Virus record (IMG/VR): IMGVR_UViG_3300025646_000032
Coordinates: 1 to 64,000 of that record
From: a virus
Strand: one strand, 5' to 3'
Length of the DNA stretch: 64,000 nt
Shown: positions 8,371-16,406 of the stretch, piece by piece
Layout: every line of letters begins with the position of its first letter
How positions within the stretch are numbered: the stretch's first letter is position 1
Program-made: the position numbers and the translations under genes
Notes under the pieces: generated by a model
Databases searched by the model: none
The model's input: only the letters and a program-made list of their open reading frames with translations
What the model was told of the DNA's origin: nothing

Positions 8371-9861
8371 TTAGTAAGTTCCACCGTCTAAAGTAGATGC
8401 CCATTCTGGTGTTCCGTTGTTAGAAACAAGGAAAGTACCGTCGGCACCCGCTGCTGTTACTTGTAAAGCACCTGTTCCGTTACCATACACAATACCGTTA
8501 GCTGTAAAGCTACCAGCACCTGTACCACCGTCAGCTACTGCAATAGCAGCAGATAGGCCGGAAACTGTACCGCCTGATAATGAACCAGTTACGTCACCAG
8601 TTATATCACCGGTGATATTACCTGTTACATTACCTTCTACGTTTGCTACCATAGTAGCTACTGCATAACCTGTTGCAGCAGTGTCTACAGTTGTAGTAGG
8701 AGCAGATTGGGAGTCCTTAAAGAGCTTCCACTTGCCGTCGTTTGCGTCTCGGAATAAACCAGCGTATAGGTCTTGTGAGCCACTTGTGTCATAAAGACCA
8801 AAGAAACCAATGTCTACTGCATCTGAGCTATTGTTGCCAGAAGCTAGTTGGAACAATGGATCGCTTACTGTTAAGTTTGTGGTGTCAACTTGTGTAGTAG
8901 TACCAGCTACTGTTAAGTTACCAGAAACAGTTAGGTTACCACCAATTGTTGGGTTAGTAACAAGGCCAACTGCTACTTGGTTACCAGAAACAGTAACTTC
9001 AGTTTCGTTAGTTGTACCAGCAAATGTAAGAGTTTCACCACCGTTAACTGTATCGGTGTTTGAACCATCTGAAATATCAAATGATGTAGCAATTGCTGCT
9101 GTAGAAGCTGCTGTAATTCTACCTTGTGCGTCAACTGTAATAACAGGAATCGCTGTTGTAGAACCATAAGAATCAGCAGTAACACCAGAAGCAGGCATGC
9201 TAATTTCTCCGCCTGACTTGCTAAGTGTTGAGTCTACTGAAATAGCACCTTGTGCTCTTGCATCTGTAAAGTAAAGGTTAGAAGAACCTTCGCCTAAATC
9301 ATCGGTATCAAATGCTGACATATCAACGTTAAGTGTAACGTCTCCTGATGTGCCGCCACCTGTTAAACCTGTACCCGCTACAACGCTCTCAATGTCACCA
9401 GCGTCGTTTGTGAAGCTAATAACACCAGTTGAAGAGTCGTAACTTAAATCACCACTTACACTAATTGAGCTTCTTGCTCTTGCGTCTGTAAAGTAAAGGT
9501 TAGAAGCACCTTCAGATACATCGTCTGTGTCGTGGTTGCTAATGTCACTAACTGTACCAGTTACATCACCGGTTAAGTTAGCAGTAATTGTGCCTGCTGT
9601 AAAGTTGCCTGAGGAATCCCTCTTAACAATAGCAGAGGCTGTGTTGGAGTTTGTAGCTCCATCAACAAGATCAGTGTAGTATTTACCGCCTACTTTCTGA
9701 ATAACCGCTGTGCCGTTTGAGTCCTTGGACTCAATGTACATAATAGCACTTGCACCGTCATTGGCTGCATCTTGGCTATACGCTAATTCGGCTTCGGCTA
9801 GATCAGTTGTTGTAGGTGCGGCTACACCACTAGATCTTTTAATCTGAATAACTGTCGCCAT
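8371..9861 (-). CDS. Tail fibre-like virion protein ending in LDGGTY
   Basis: 496 residues. The N-terminal domain MATVIQIKRSSGVAAPTTTD with ELAYSQDAANDG is a fibre-type attachment domain. Two copies of a DDVSEGASNLYFTDARA-type repeat match the repeats of the 581-residue fibre, followed by TGGGTSGDVTLNVD segments and a beta-rich TGNITGDITGDVTGSLSG stretch. The C-terminal part (AIAVADGGTGAGSFTANGIV; GADGTFLVSNNGTPEWAS) is typical of phage tail fibre tips, and the protein ends in LDGGTY. A very good ribosome site (TTAGGAGA) lies before the ATG. It probably forms part of the adsorption apparatus. Confidence 0.75.
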   Translation of the reverse strand: MATVIQIKRSSGVAAPTTTDLAEAELAYSQDAANDGASAIMYIESKDSNGTAVIQKVGGKYYTDLVDGATNSNTASAIVKRDSSGNFTAGTITANLTGDVTGTVSDISNHDTDDVSEGASNLYFTDARARSSISVSGDLSYDSSTGVISFTNDAGDIESVVAGTGLTGGGTSGDVTLNVDMSAFDTDDLGEGSSNLYFTDARAQGAISVDSTLSKSGGEISMPASGVTADSYGSTTAIPVITVDAQGRITAASTAAIATSFDISDGSNTDTVNGGETLTFAGTTNETEVTVSGNQVAVGLVTNPTIGGNLTVSGNLTVAGTTTQVDTTNLTVSDPLFQLASGNNSSDAVDIGFFGLYDTSGSQDLYAGLFRDANDGKWKLFKDSQSAPTTTVDTAATGYAVATMVANVEGNVTGNITGDITGDVTGSLSGGTVSGLSAAIAVADGGTGAGSFTANGIVYGNGTGALQVTAAGADGTFLVSNNGTPEWASTLDGGTY

Positions 9862-9935
9862 TTATTTTTCTCCTAAATATTTAGATTTTATTTTTTAGTA
9901 ATAACCAAGATCATCAATTTTTATTTTTTATAAAA

Positions 9936-10175
9936 CTAGTATGTTCCGCCGTCTAAATTTTGTATATTTTCTGACGAAATTGCTAAACCAGAAACAGGAG
10001 TTGCCTCCCATTTACCAGTATCGGCATTATATGTAAATGTGTAACCGTCTTGTGCACCTTCTAAATCAACATTAGCCAAACCTTCTAATTTTGTTGCTGT
10101 TTGAACTTTAGATGTTGATGTTGTCGTTGTTACAACGCCACCACTCCTGGTAGGAATCGTTACTTTAATCGCCAT
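9936..10175 (-). CDS. Small LDGGTY-terminated adaptor protein
   Basis: 79 residues: an N-terminal beta segment (MAIKVTIPTRSGGVVTTTTS), then LEGLANVDLEGAQDGYTFTY, TGKWEATPVSGLAI and the ending IQNLDGGTY. The D-G-Y-T-F-x-Y---TGKWEA pattern is a common phage fibre/tailspike element. It shares its C-terminal hexapeptide with two neighbours. The start overlaps the upstream stop by one base (TAATG). It is likely a virion-associated small protein of unknown function. Confidence 0.55.
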   Translation of the reverse strand: MAIKVTIPTRSGGVVTTTTSTSKVQTATKLEGLANVDLEGAQDGYTFTYNADTGKWEATPVSGLAISSENIQNLDGGTY

Positions 10176-10501
10176 TATCGTGTTACCTCTGGAGTTACTG
10201 TTATAATGCCTTCCAAAACTCGAAGTGTTTCTGCTGAGGACTCTATCTCAACATCATAAACATATCTGCCAGCTTTAAGGCTGGAGGTTTGTGCTGCAGT
10301 CAAAGAAATTGTCAACTCTCCTGTTAAATTCACTTTCGAGGTTGTAAAACTTGTATAAGTATTAGTATAATAACTTTTTCGTAACTGAGCTCTTGCCGTA
10401 TAATCAGACAGATCTTTTGCAGATCCGTCATCATTGGAAAGGTTTATTGATGTGGAAAATGTTGTTCCTTGATCAATAACAATGTTCGCTACAGTTGCCA
10501 T
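10175..10501 (-). CDS. Small beta-sandwich virion protein (fibre/baseplate attachment type)
   Basis: 108 residues with a repetitive beta-strand pattern: IVIDQGTTFSTSINL, then DYTARAQLRKSYYT, and a C-terminal LKAGRYVYDVEIESSAETLRV followed by EGIITVTPEV. This is the layout of short BppU/Ig-like phage structural domains, in which a polarised beta sandwich binds the baseplate or a fibre. It is the first gene of the leftward fibre/neck operon. A perfect late box (TATAAATA) lies 23 bases upstream of the ATG. The exact virion position is not determinable from sequence. Confidence 0.6.
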   Translation of the reverse strand: MATVANIVIDQGTTFSTSINLSNDDGSAKDLSDYTARAQLRKSYYTNTYTSFTTSKVNLTGELTISLTAAQTSSLKAGRYVYDVEIESSAETLRVLEGIITVTPEVTR

Positions 10502-10524
10502 TAGTGATTATCCTCTTACTCTGT

Positions 10525-10532
10525 TATTTATA
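10525..10532 (-). promoter_or_regulatory. T4-type late promoter box TATAAATA
   Basis: A perfect TATAAATA on the minus strand, 23 bases upstream of the ATG at 10501, in the divergent gap between the leftward fibre/neck operon and the rightward glycosyltransferase cassette. There is no -35 element, as expected for gp55/gp33-dependent late transcription. Confidence 0.65.
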
Positions 10533-10548
10533 AAAATTATTGGCTCTA

Positions 10549-11199
10549 ATGAAAACAATTTTAACATTAAAATACGGTAACAAATACCCAGCGAACGCTG
10601 TCAATTCTATTTATGAAAAGACAAACGGCAAGTACAATTATGTTTGTGTAACTGACAATCCTGCTGGTTTGAACAAAAATATTAAAATTATTAATATGGA
10701 TTGGGAGCCTGAAGGACACTGGGAAAAGATTAAACTACTAAGATATAATGATCTGGGTTCTGTTCTTTATATGGATTTAGATACAATTATACAAAAAAAC
10801 ATGGATCACATGTGGAATTATCTTGACAAACATCCAGTTATTTGTTATACTTATTGGAAACATAAGGACTTTCCTTTTTTAAAATCAAAGGATTGGTCTT
10901 ATAACTATCTCAGTAACTATAATTCTAGTGTTATGCTTTGGAAAGACGCATCTCACATATATAATTACTGGAGAGAGAATGCAGACTATTACATGGTAAA
11001 GTATGCAGGAGATGATAGATTTCTTTTTCATGAAGATTTTACATTTGATCTTTTTCCTGAACAAGAAATATATTCATTTAAATTTTCCGGCGGTGAGTAT
11101 AAAGAAAATTATACAATCGCCTTACTTAATGGACAAGAAGACTTTCCTAACTTAGCAGATGAATATAATAGGAGTATGTTATGGAAGCAAGAACAGTAA
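10549..11199 (+). CDS. Glycosyltransferase-like protein (array copy 1)
   Basis: A GT-A-type sugar transferase candidate of 216 residues. It has the array signature KYGNKYPANAVNSIYE at the N-terminus, a DxD metal/nucleotide-sugar motif in YMDLDTIIQKN, and an acceptor-side segment NYNSSVMLWKD followed by a conserved D-R/H-E stretch (GDDRFLFHEDF). It is the most diverged of four tandem paralogues. I use the ATG at 10549; an in-frame TTG at 10540 is possible. No clear ribosome site is visible. It opens a plus-strand cassette embedded among minus-strand late genes. The donor and acceptor sugars are unknown. Confidence 0.7.
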   Translation: MKTILTLKYGNKYPANAVNSIYEKTNGKYNYVCVTDNPAGLNKNIKIINMDWEPEGHWEKIKLLRYNDLGSVLYMDLDTIIQKNMDHMWNYLDKHPVICYTYWKHKDFPFLKSKDWSYNYLSNYNSSVMLWKDASHIYNYWRENADYYMVKYAGDDRFLFHEDFTFDLFPEQEIYSFKFSGGEYKENYTIALLNGQEDFPNLADEYNRSMLWKQEQ

Positions 11200-11417
11200 G
11201 AAATGCAACCGCGTTTTTTAGCAGTTTTGACGAATGGGACAAGCAAGACACGAATCAAATTTTAGACAAACTAAGAGATGGAGAATTTGTTTCAATTGTA
11301 GTACAAGGACCCAGAGAAGAATTTGATAACAAAGCAGCAAATATTTGCTCTGAACTAGTTAACTATGGATTAATGTATGGGAGAGACTACGTTATTCAAA
11401 ATGTAGTAAATGATTAA
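11181..11417 (+). CDS. Small hypothetical protein in glycosyltransferase cassette
   Basis: 78 residues, unrecognised. It is charged and probably alpha/beta (FDEWDKQDTNQILDKLRDGE; FVSIVVQGPREEF; YGLMYGRDYVIQNVV). There is no signal or membrane segment. GGAG lies 6 bases before the ATG, and the start overlaps the preceding glycosyltransferase gene by 19 bases, so it is co-translated with it. Its placement inside the glycosyltransferase array suggests an accessory role, but nothing in the sequence proves that. Confidence 0.6.
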   Translation: MEARTVRNATAFFSSFDEWDKQDTNQILDKLRDGEFVSIVVQGPREEFDNKAANICSELVNYGLMYGRDYVIQNVVND

Positions 11418-11426
11418 GTTCTTTAT

Positions 11427-12182
11427 ATGATGAATTTTGTTTGTATAAAATGGGGTACAAAATATACCGCTGAACATGTAAACAATCTCTATAAAATGGT
11501 TCAAAAAAACTATACAAGAGATTTTACATTTACATGTTACACGGAAGAGCCTGAAGGATTAATTTGTGATAGTGCATATATTCCTGATGACGGCACACTC
11601 CATCCTAAATATTGGTTCAACAAGGAAAACTATTGCTGGGATAGAGCGAAGTTTCTCGTATTTAATTCATACGAGTGGCTACACTATCCTGGCAAATGGT
11701 GTTACTTGGATTTAGATGTTGTTATACAAGGAAAAATAAATGATTTGGAGGTACTAGCTAACAAACCTCGCATAGTACACACCACCTGGCAAGATCCAAA
11801 ACAAAAACACGACAGACTTTTTATTGATATGCGTGGTACTTTCTTTAACTCTAGTGTAATGTGCTGGAACGGAGAGCAATGTAAGCACATCTATCACGAT
11901 GTTCTTATAAACGACAGAATGGTGTTTACTACTTTTTATAAAGGCTCAGACAATTATCATTATTGGCGATATCGCGATTTTTGGAAAAACATACCTCTAG
12001 ATTGGGTATATAGCTATAACAGAGGTATGAAGTATCCAGAAGATATTGAGCCTTTTAAATTTAGACCTGAAGCAAAATTTTGTTTGTTTAATACTGATAA
12101 TACGCCCGATCCTAAAGCTAAAGAACAAATTAAGTTTGAAGACTTAAAAGATGAGAAGTTATTAAAACTATGGAGAGGATAA
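11427..12182 (+). CDS. Glycosyltransferase-like protein (array copy 2)
   Basis: 251 residues. Array signature KWGTKYTAEHVNNLYKM at the N-terminus; HPKYWFNKENYCWDRAKFLVF matching copy 3; DxD motif in YLDLDVVIQGK; FFNSSVMCWNGE; and the C-terminal GSDNYHYWRYRDF--DWVYSYNRG element. These are the layout of GT-A nucleotide-diphospho-sugar transferases, with DLD as the predicted metal site. An adjacent second ATG at 11430 is also possible. It overlaps copy 3 by 13 bases. It is likely used to build or modify a surface glycan; the specificity is unknown. Confidence 0.72.
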   Translation: MMNFVCIKWGTKYTAEHVNNLYKMVQKNYTRDFTFTCYTEEPEGLICDSAYIPDDGTLHPKYWFNKENYCWDRAKFLVFNSYEWLHYPGKWCYLDLDVVIQGKINDLEVLANKPRIVHTTWQDPKQKHDRLFIDMRGTFFNSSVMCWNGEQCKHIYHDVLINDRMVFTTFYKGSDNYHYWRYRDFWKNIPLDWVYSYNRGMKYPEDIEPFKFRPEAKFCLFNTDNTPDPKAKEQIKFEDLKDEKLLKLWRG

Positions 12183-12997
12183 GAGTAAATTATATTGTTT
12201 GTAAATGGGGTACCAAATACGGACCTCACTTTGTAAACAAACTATATAATATGACAAAGAGGCATACGAATGATGAAAAATTTGATCACCATTTTTATTG
12301 CTACACTGAGCATCCTGATGGTTTGGATGATAATGTTAAAGTTATCCCCTTTCCTGATATTCCCAATATCCATCCTAAATATTGGTTTGGTAGTGATAAT
12401 TTCAAATATGGAATGGCAAGGTGTTGGGACAGGCCAAAAACATTTGTATTTAATACGCACAATTTTGCTGACGACAAACCTACTGGCCGTTTTGTATTCC
12501 TTGACCTTGATGTAATTGTACAAAATGATTTAGAACCAATCATTATGTATGACTTAGAACGTCCCACTAAACTTAGAAGTTGGTGGCAAGATCCACGTCC
12601 AATGAAAACAAGACAGTTTAAATTGGCACATGGTGCATACACAAATGGCTCTTGTCAAGTTTGGGGAGACAATCAGGCAGAAGTTATTTGGAAAGATGTA
12701 TTAGAGCATCAAGAAAGAATTTGGTTTACTTTTACAGACGGTACAGATAACTATCATAGTTGGAGGTGGGGAGAGTTTAGTAATGATCCTCTTTGGGGAC
12801 ATTTTCCCAGCGAATTCGCATACTCTTTTAATAGAGGAAGAGATTGGGAAGCAGGGGACTTAGAAGTAGACAAGTATAGACCAGAACCTATACTTTGTGT
12901 TTTTAATATTGATTTACTTCCTTTTGAAGATTCGAGTAGAGGTAAAACAAAACAAGATGAGTTGGTAGATCCAGACTTATTGGAGCATTGGAAATGA
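12170..12997 (+). CDS. Glycosyltransferase-like protein (array copy 3)
   Basis: 275 residues, the longest of the array and closest to copy 2: CKWGTKYGPHFVNKLYNM, HPKYWFGSDNFKYGMARCWD, DxD motif in FLDLDVIVQND, SWWQDPRP (TTWQDPKQ in copy 2), and GTDNYHSWRWGEF--FAYSFNRG at the C-terminus. The shared blocks indicate tandem duplication followed by divergence. It ends in an ATGA overlap with copy 4. Predicted cytoplasmic; no membrane segment. Confidence 0.72.
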   Translation: MERIRVNYIVCKWGTKYGPHFVNKLYNMTKRHTNDEKFDHHFYCYTEHPDGLDDNVKVIPFPDIPNIHPKYWFGSDNFKYGMARCWDRPKTFVFNTHNFADDKPTGRFVFLDLDVIVQNDLEPIIMYDLERPTKLRSWWQDPRPMKTRQFKLAHGAYTNGSCQVWGDNQAEVIWKDVLEHQERIWFTFTDGTDNYHSWRWGEFSNDPLWGHFPSEFAYSFNRGRDWEAGDLEVDKYRPEPILCVFNIDLLPFEDSSRGKTKQDELVDPDLLEHWK

Positions 12998-13677
12998 TAA
13001 ATATTTACACGGTGAAATGGGGTGAAAGATATGGACCCGAATACGTTAACAGAATACATAATTTATGCAAAGAGCATATTACAGAAGAATTTGAGTTCTT
13101 CTGCCTCACAGAATTCCCGCACAACCTAAACGTAGACATTAATGTTATTCCTTTACCTGAAGGAAACTACTACGAAAAATGGTGGAATAAATTACATTTG
13201 TTTGATAATAAAATTGTAAGACAAAGAGGAGAAAAACTTTTCTTTGACTTAGATATTAAGATACAAAAAAATGTTGATTGTATTGTTAATCATGAATGTG
13301 ATGATAGATTAGTTTTTGTGAGAACACATTGGCACAATCTTAAAAAAATGAAAACAGACGTAAAGGATATTCCATGGGCATACACTGAACTAAACTCTAG
13401 TGTATTGAGATGGAATGACAGTTTAGATACAAAGAAAATTACAAAATTTGTTCAAGACTATCCTACACAGATGTTTTATTATTATCGAGGCCTAGATAAT
13501 TTATTTGGGCATCAAAGGGAACGATTATTAAAATTAGACTATTTTCCAGATGGTTGGGTATATAGTTATAATAATGGTTATATGTGGCCTACAGATGTAA
13601 GACAGTTTGTAGAAAGAAAAGAGCCTTTAATTTGTCTATATGATTCAATGGAGAGACCAGAAGATGTTAAGTTATAA
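12994..13677 (+). CDS. Glycosyltransferase-like protein (array copy 4)
   Basis: 227 residues. N-terminal TVKWGERYGPEYVNRIHNLC, DxD motif in FFDLDIKIQKNV, ELNSSVLRWND, and GLDNLFGHQRERL--DGWVYSYNNG match the array consensus. I choose the ATG at 12994 because it forms an ATGA overlap with the stop of copy 3; a TTG at 12988 would add two residues. The downstream methyltransferase-like gene begins within its last codons. Activity is predicted from the family; the substrate is unknown. Confidence 0.72.
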   Translation: MINIYTVKWGERYGPEYVNRIHNLCKEHITEEFEFFCLTEFPHNLNVDINVIPLPEGNYYEKWWNKLHLFDNKIVRQRGEKLFFDLDIKIQKNVDCIVNHECDDRLVFVRTHWHNLKKMKTDVKDIPWAYTELNSSVLRWNDSLDTKKITKFVQDYPTQMFYYYRGLDNLFGHQRERLLKLDYFPDGWVYSYNNGYMWPTDVRQFVERKEPLICLYDSMERPEDVKL

Positions 13678-14317
13678 CTTCTTAAACAATTATAAAAACT
13701 GGGGTGATGCGTTAGATAAAATTCATTACGAAATGCCCTACAAAGACGAAGACTTTCGTAAGTCTTTAAATCCAAATTCTATGGAAGCCGCTATTTGGTT
13801 AGTAGAAAAACTTGATGAGTTTTTAGATAAGAGAAAACTTACAATTACAGTTCTCAATTCTTGGTTAGGGTTTCCTTTAGTGCCTTTACTTTGCGAAAAT
13901 TTATTTGTAAAGAAATTAAATCTTATTGATGTAGATAAAGATGCATTAGAATTATCTAAAGTATTTAATAGACATTATAGTGAAAACGGTGTGGAAATTA
14001 ACCACATTAATTGGGACGTACCTTTTGCTTTTCATGACATTAATGCACTACAATCCGATATTTTAATCTCTATGTGTGCAGAAACAATGTACCCCTTAAA
14101 AGAACTAACAACCGCTAACCCAGAGTGTATTTTTGCTGTACAAAATTCTAACGTTATTAAAGAAATGTATGGTATTAATTGTGTAGATAGTATACCAGCT
14201 CATTTAGAAAATACTGGTATTAAGTATCCTCTCTATAGTGGTAGTATAAAACAAAAATACTGGACGTTTGATGGACTAAATGAATTTGAACGTTTTATGG
14301 TTATTGGAACGAAGTAG
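13664..14317 (+). CDS. Methyltransferase-like protein closing the glycosyltransferase cassette
   Basis: 217 residues with a degenerate Rossmann layout: ITVLNSWLGFPLVPLL (motif I region, glycine-poor), NLIDVDKDALELSKVF (acidic end of strand 2), DILISMCAETM and FAVQNSNV. The order and the C-terminal YSGSIKQKYWTF--FERFMVIGTK block resemble the protein at 62525-63124, so the two are remote paralogues. The catalytic function is uncertain because the SAM glycine loop is weak. An earlier in-frame ATG exists at 13640. The 3' end overlaps the convergent gene at 14301-14951 by 17 bases. Confidence 0.55.
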   Translation: MLSYNFLNNYKNWGDALDKIHYEMPYKDEDFRKSLNPNSMEAAIWLVEKLDEFLDKRKLTITVLNSWLGFPLVPLLCENLFVKKLNLIDVDKDALELSKVFNRHYSENGVEINHINWDVPFAFHDINALQSDILISMCAETMYPLKELTTANPECIFAVQNSNVIKEMYGINCVDSIPAHLENTGIKYPLYSGSIKQKYWTFDGLNEFERFMVIGTK

Positions 14318-14951
14318 CATCTTCTCCAGAGATATCTTCAATCATATTTCTCCAGATTTCCAAATGAGGAATAACAAACCCTAAGGTTAAACGATCTTCG
14401 TAAGAGCCAGCACAATGATAATAAACTTTGTCTGGCTCTCTTCCTTTTCCGTAGTATCCTACTTTACAAGACCAACCAGGCTTATCTTTCATTTCTACTA
14501 TCTCATGTGTAATTGGATCTCTGTATTTAAAAAATCCATTACCCCTTTTTGTGTATGATAAAAGAATGTTGTAACCAGAAGCATTCCAGTTATTGTGCCA
14601 GCTCATAAATCCCCCTTCAGGATAATAAACTTGCACTGCTTGATTTCGTGCACCTAAATAAGAACAAAGTTCTTTATTAAGTATTTGACATTCTCTTCTA
14701 TGATGTTCCGGCGCTCGGCCGTCCATTAAAATATCAATAGAGTTTGTGTGTTCAGGATAGCCAATATGCTCTCCGTCTTTTTTCACAATCATATCTAAAT
14801 ATGCGTTATCACAACCAGTAATTACATTGTACCCACCCGCTCGGTTATGATCAATAGCCTGTTTTAAATCCGTCAAGTCTTGATTAAAAAACCAATCAGT
14901 GTATGGTTGTAGTAAATCGGTTAGTTCTTGACTAACATTAATCCATCTCAT
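14301..14951 (-). CDS. 2-oxoglutarate/Fe(II) oxygenase-like protein
   Basis: 216 residues with a double-stranded beta-helix pattern: VQVYYPEGGFMSWHNNWN, then YNILLSYTKRGNGFFKYRD, and KVYYHCAGSYEDRLTLGFVI. The candidate iron ligands are H119 and H179, and R187 could bind 2-oxoglutarate. The usual HxD is HxN here (N121), so activity is uncertain. It is last in the short operon that begins at the promoter at 16373-16401 and starts 4 bases inside the upstream gene (ATGA). It could modify sugars or proteins. Alternative: a non-catalytic cupin-like protein. Confidence 0.5.
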   Translation of the reverse strand: MRWINVSQELTDLLQPYTDWFFNQDLTDLKQAIDHNRAGGYNVITGCDNAYLDMIVKKDGEHIGYPEHTNSIDILMDGRAPEHHRRECQILNKELCSYLGARNQAVQVYYPEGGFMSWHNNWNASGYNILLSYTKRGNGFFKYRDPITHEIVEMKDKPGWSCKVGYYGKGREPDKVYYHCAGSYEDRLTLGFVIPHLEIWRNMIEDISGEDATSFQ

Positions 14952-15700
14952 TCGTCAAGTTTCCATTCTGGTATAGTGTAATGATAAAGAACACGCTCCG
15001 ATCCTTGTAGTTCTTCATCCCTATAGCCATTTACAAAATTCCATCTTGCATCAGGATCTTTTACAAAGCCCCAGTTTACACCGTGATCGCTATACTCTAA
15101 AAGCCTCCACATTGTAAAAGTGTCCCACTTAGTTGCATCCCTAGGATAATGTTCTAACTCATAATCTGGTTCTTGTTGACGATTATATTCTCCCCACCAA
15201 GAGCTCATTAGCTTAATAGTTTCAGGTTTGTCATTATAAATGAACCAGCCACAGTGTGCAGTCATTTCTTCAGTGTTAGAAAGTTTAGTTAACTTGGCAT
15301 TGTATGGACGGATCTTTGTAAACACTAGATCTTTATCTTCCAATAGATCAAAAATGTTTTCAATATCCTCATGTTCGCAATACATATCGCAATCTAAATA
15401 ACAAGTTGTTTTGTATGGAGTATGTTGCAACGCCCAAAGTTTAGCTCGGAGATGTGATGGCACTTCCCAAGTAATAACATTTTCAAATAACTGATAGTCG
15501 CCTGTACCTAAAGAACACTCATCGCTCTTTTGATCAATCCAACGTTCTTCTGTAAACAATGTGATTCTTGCATCAGGCCAAAAGTCTAGAATAGACTCTG
15601 CAAGTTTAACAGCGGCTTTATAGTAACCTACTCTTTTTGTTGCTACTAATAAAAAACCTTTTCCTTCTCTTACGACTTCCTTACTTTTTCTTTTTGGCAT
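14948..15700 (-). CDS. GT-A family glycosyltransferase-like protein
   Basis: 250 residues. KGFLLVATKRVGYYKAAVKL begins a nucleotide-binding half, and TTCYLDCDMYCEHEDIENI carries a DxD motif. AHCGWFIYNDKPETIKLMSSWW and the C-terminal LYHYTIPEWKLDE are typical of acceptor-side elements with a terminal histidine. It differs from the plus-strand array and is probably a separate family. The ATG at 15700 is preceded by AAGGAG; a TTG lies 6 bases upstream. It is part of the three-gene operon behind the sigma70-like promoter. Confidence 0.65.
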   Translation of the reverse strand: MPKRKSKEVVREGKGFLLVATKRVGYYKAAVKLAESILDFWPDARITLFTEERWIDQKSDECSLGTGDYQLFENVITWEVPSHLRAKLWALQHTPYKTTCYLDCDMYCEHEDIENIFDLLEDKDLVFTKIRPYNAKLTKLSNTEEMTAHCGWFIYNDKPETIKLMSSWWGEYNRQQEPDYELEHYPRDATKWDTFTMWRLLEYSDHGVNWGFVKDPDARWNFVNGYRDEELQGSERVLYHYTIPEWKLDE

Positions 15701-16337
15701 TATCAATCTCCTTTTGAAGAATTAATGTAGCATATAGCATAACCTCAGTAACAGTTTCTGCTGAGTGGATTTTTTTCTTTAGGGGGTTCCTAGACTGTTT
15801 AATGTCTAGCATTTCAAGAGCCTCGTTTTTAGCTCTTACCAAAGGATCCAATGCTCGTTCTTCGTTAAGTAGAAGCGTACAGTAAGCTGCAACTTCCATA
15901 GGAGATTTAGATTTTCTTATTAGTCGTTTAAACTCTGAATTTTTAGAGTTTTTAATTTCTTCAATCTCAAACGCTTCTAATTTTGCACCAAATAGCTGCT
16001 CTTGTTTTGCTCTTGCAGCCTGTGCTTCACGCCTTTCCATTTGACGTTTGATATTTTCGTTACGTCTTTTTAAACTATCCTCTGTATTCTTATCAATATC
16101 CTCTTCTGTATATTGAGAAAGAATAAGTTGCATATCAGGATTCGTACCATCTCTATCCATAATAGACATGATACGTTTTTGTCCTGTGGGTGTAACTGCG
16201 GTAACGATAAGATGACGATGTTCCTTATTAGACCAATAAGGAAACTCGTACGTCAGGTCGTCTTTTTTTGCTTTAGCAGGATCTACAAGATCGACTTTAA
16301 CGTCTTGTAAATCAAATTCATTTTGCACTTCTGGCAT
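15681..16337 (-). CDS. Conserved-type hypothetical protein, charged
   Basis: 218 residues, not recognised as a known enzyme. The N-terminal third (VDLVDPAKAKKDDLTYEFPY; HLIVTAVTPTGQKRIMSIMD) looks like a small beta domain. The central part is a long charged helix (RRNENIKRQMERREAQAARA) and the C-terminal part holds two similar helical units (KSPMEVAAYCTLLLNEE and AETVTEVMLYATLILQKE). It is the first gene after a perfect sigma70-like promoter, so it is probably expressed early, unlike the surrounding virion genes. GGAG lies 10 bases before the ATG. Confidence 0.65.
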   Translation of the reverse strand: MPEVQNEFDLQDVKVDLVDPAKAKKDDLTYEFPYWSNKEHRHLIVTAVTPTGQKRIMSIMDRDGTNPDMQLILSQYTEEDIDKNTEDSLKRRNENIKRQMERREAQAARAKQEQLFGAKLEAFEIEEIKNSKNSEFKRLIRKSKSPMEVAAYCTLLLNEERALDPLVRAKNEALEMLDIKQSRNPLKKKIHSAETVTEVMLYATLILQKEIDNAKKKK

Positions 16338-16372
16338 TATGTATTCACTCCATTATGTAGAAATTTATCTAT

Positions 16373-16401
16373 ATTATACTATATGTATAATGTCTTGTCA
16401 A
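16373..16401 (-). promoter_or_regulatory. Consensus sigma70-like (early) promoter
   Basis: On the minus strand TTGACA (16401-16396), a 17-base spacer and TATAAT (16378-16373). All 12 consensus bases and the ideal spacing are present. Transcription would start near 16366, about 29 bases before the ATG at 16337. It separates late fibre genes from the early-type operon 15681-14301. Confidence 0.85.
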
Positions 16402-16406
16402 GTATA

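Noticed and set aside
10823-10851. Plus-strand TTGACA-N17-TATACT in the first glycosyltransferase gene
   Set aside because: Good match but fully inside coding sequence, far from any start, with no other support.
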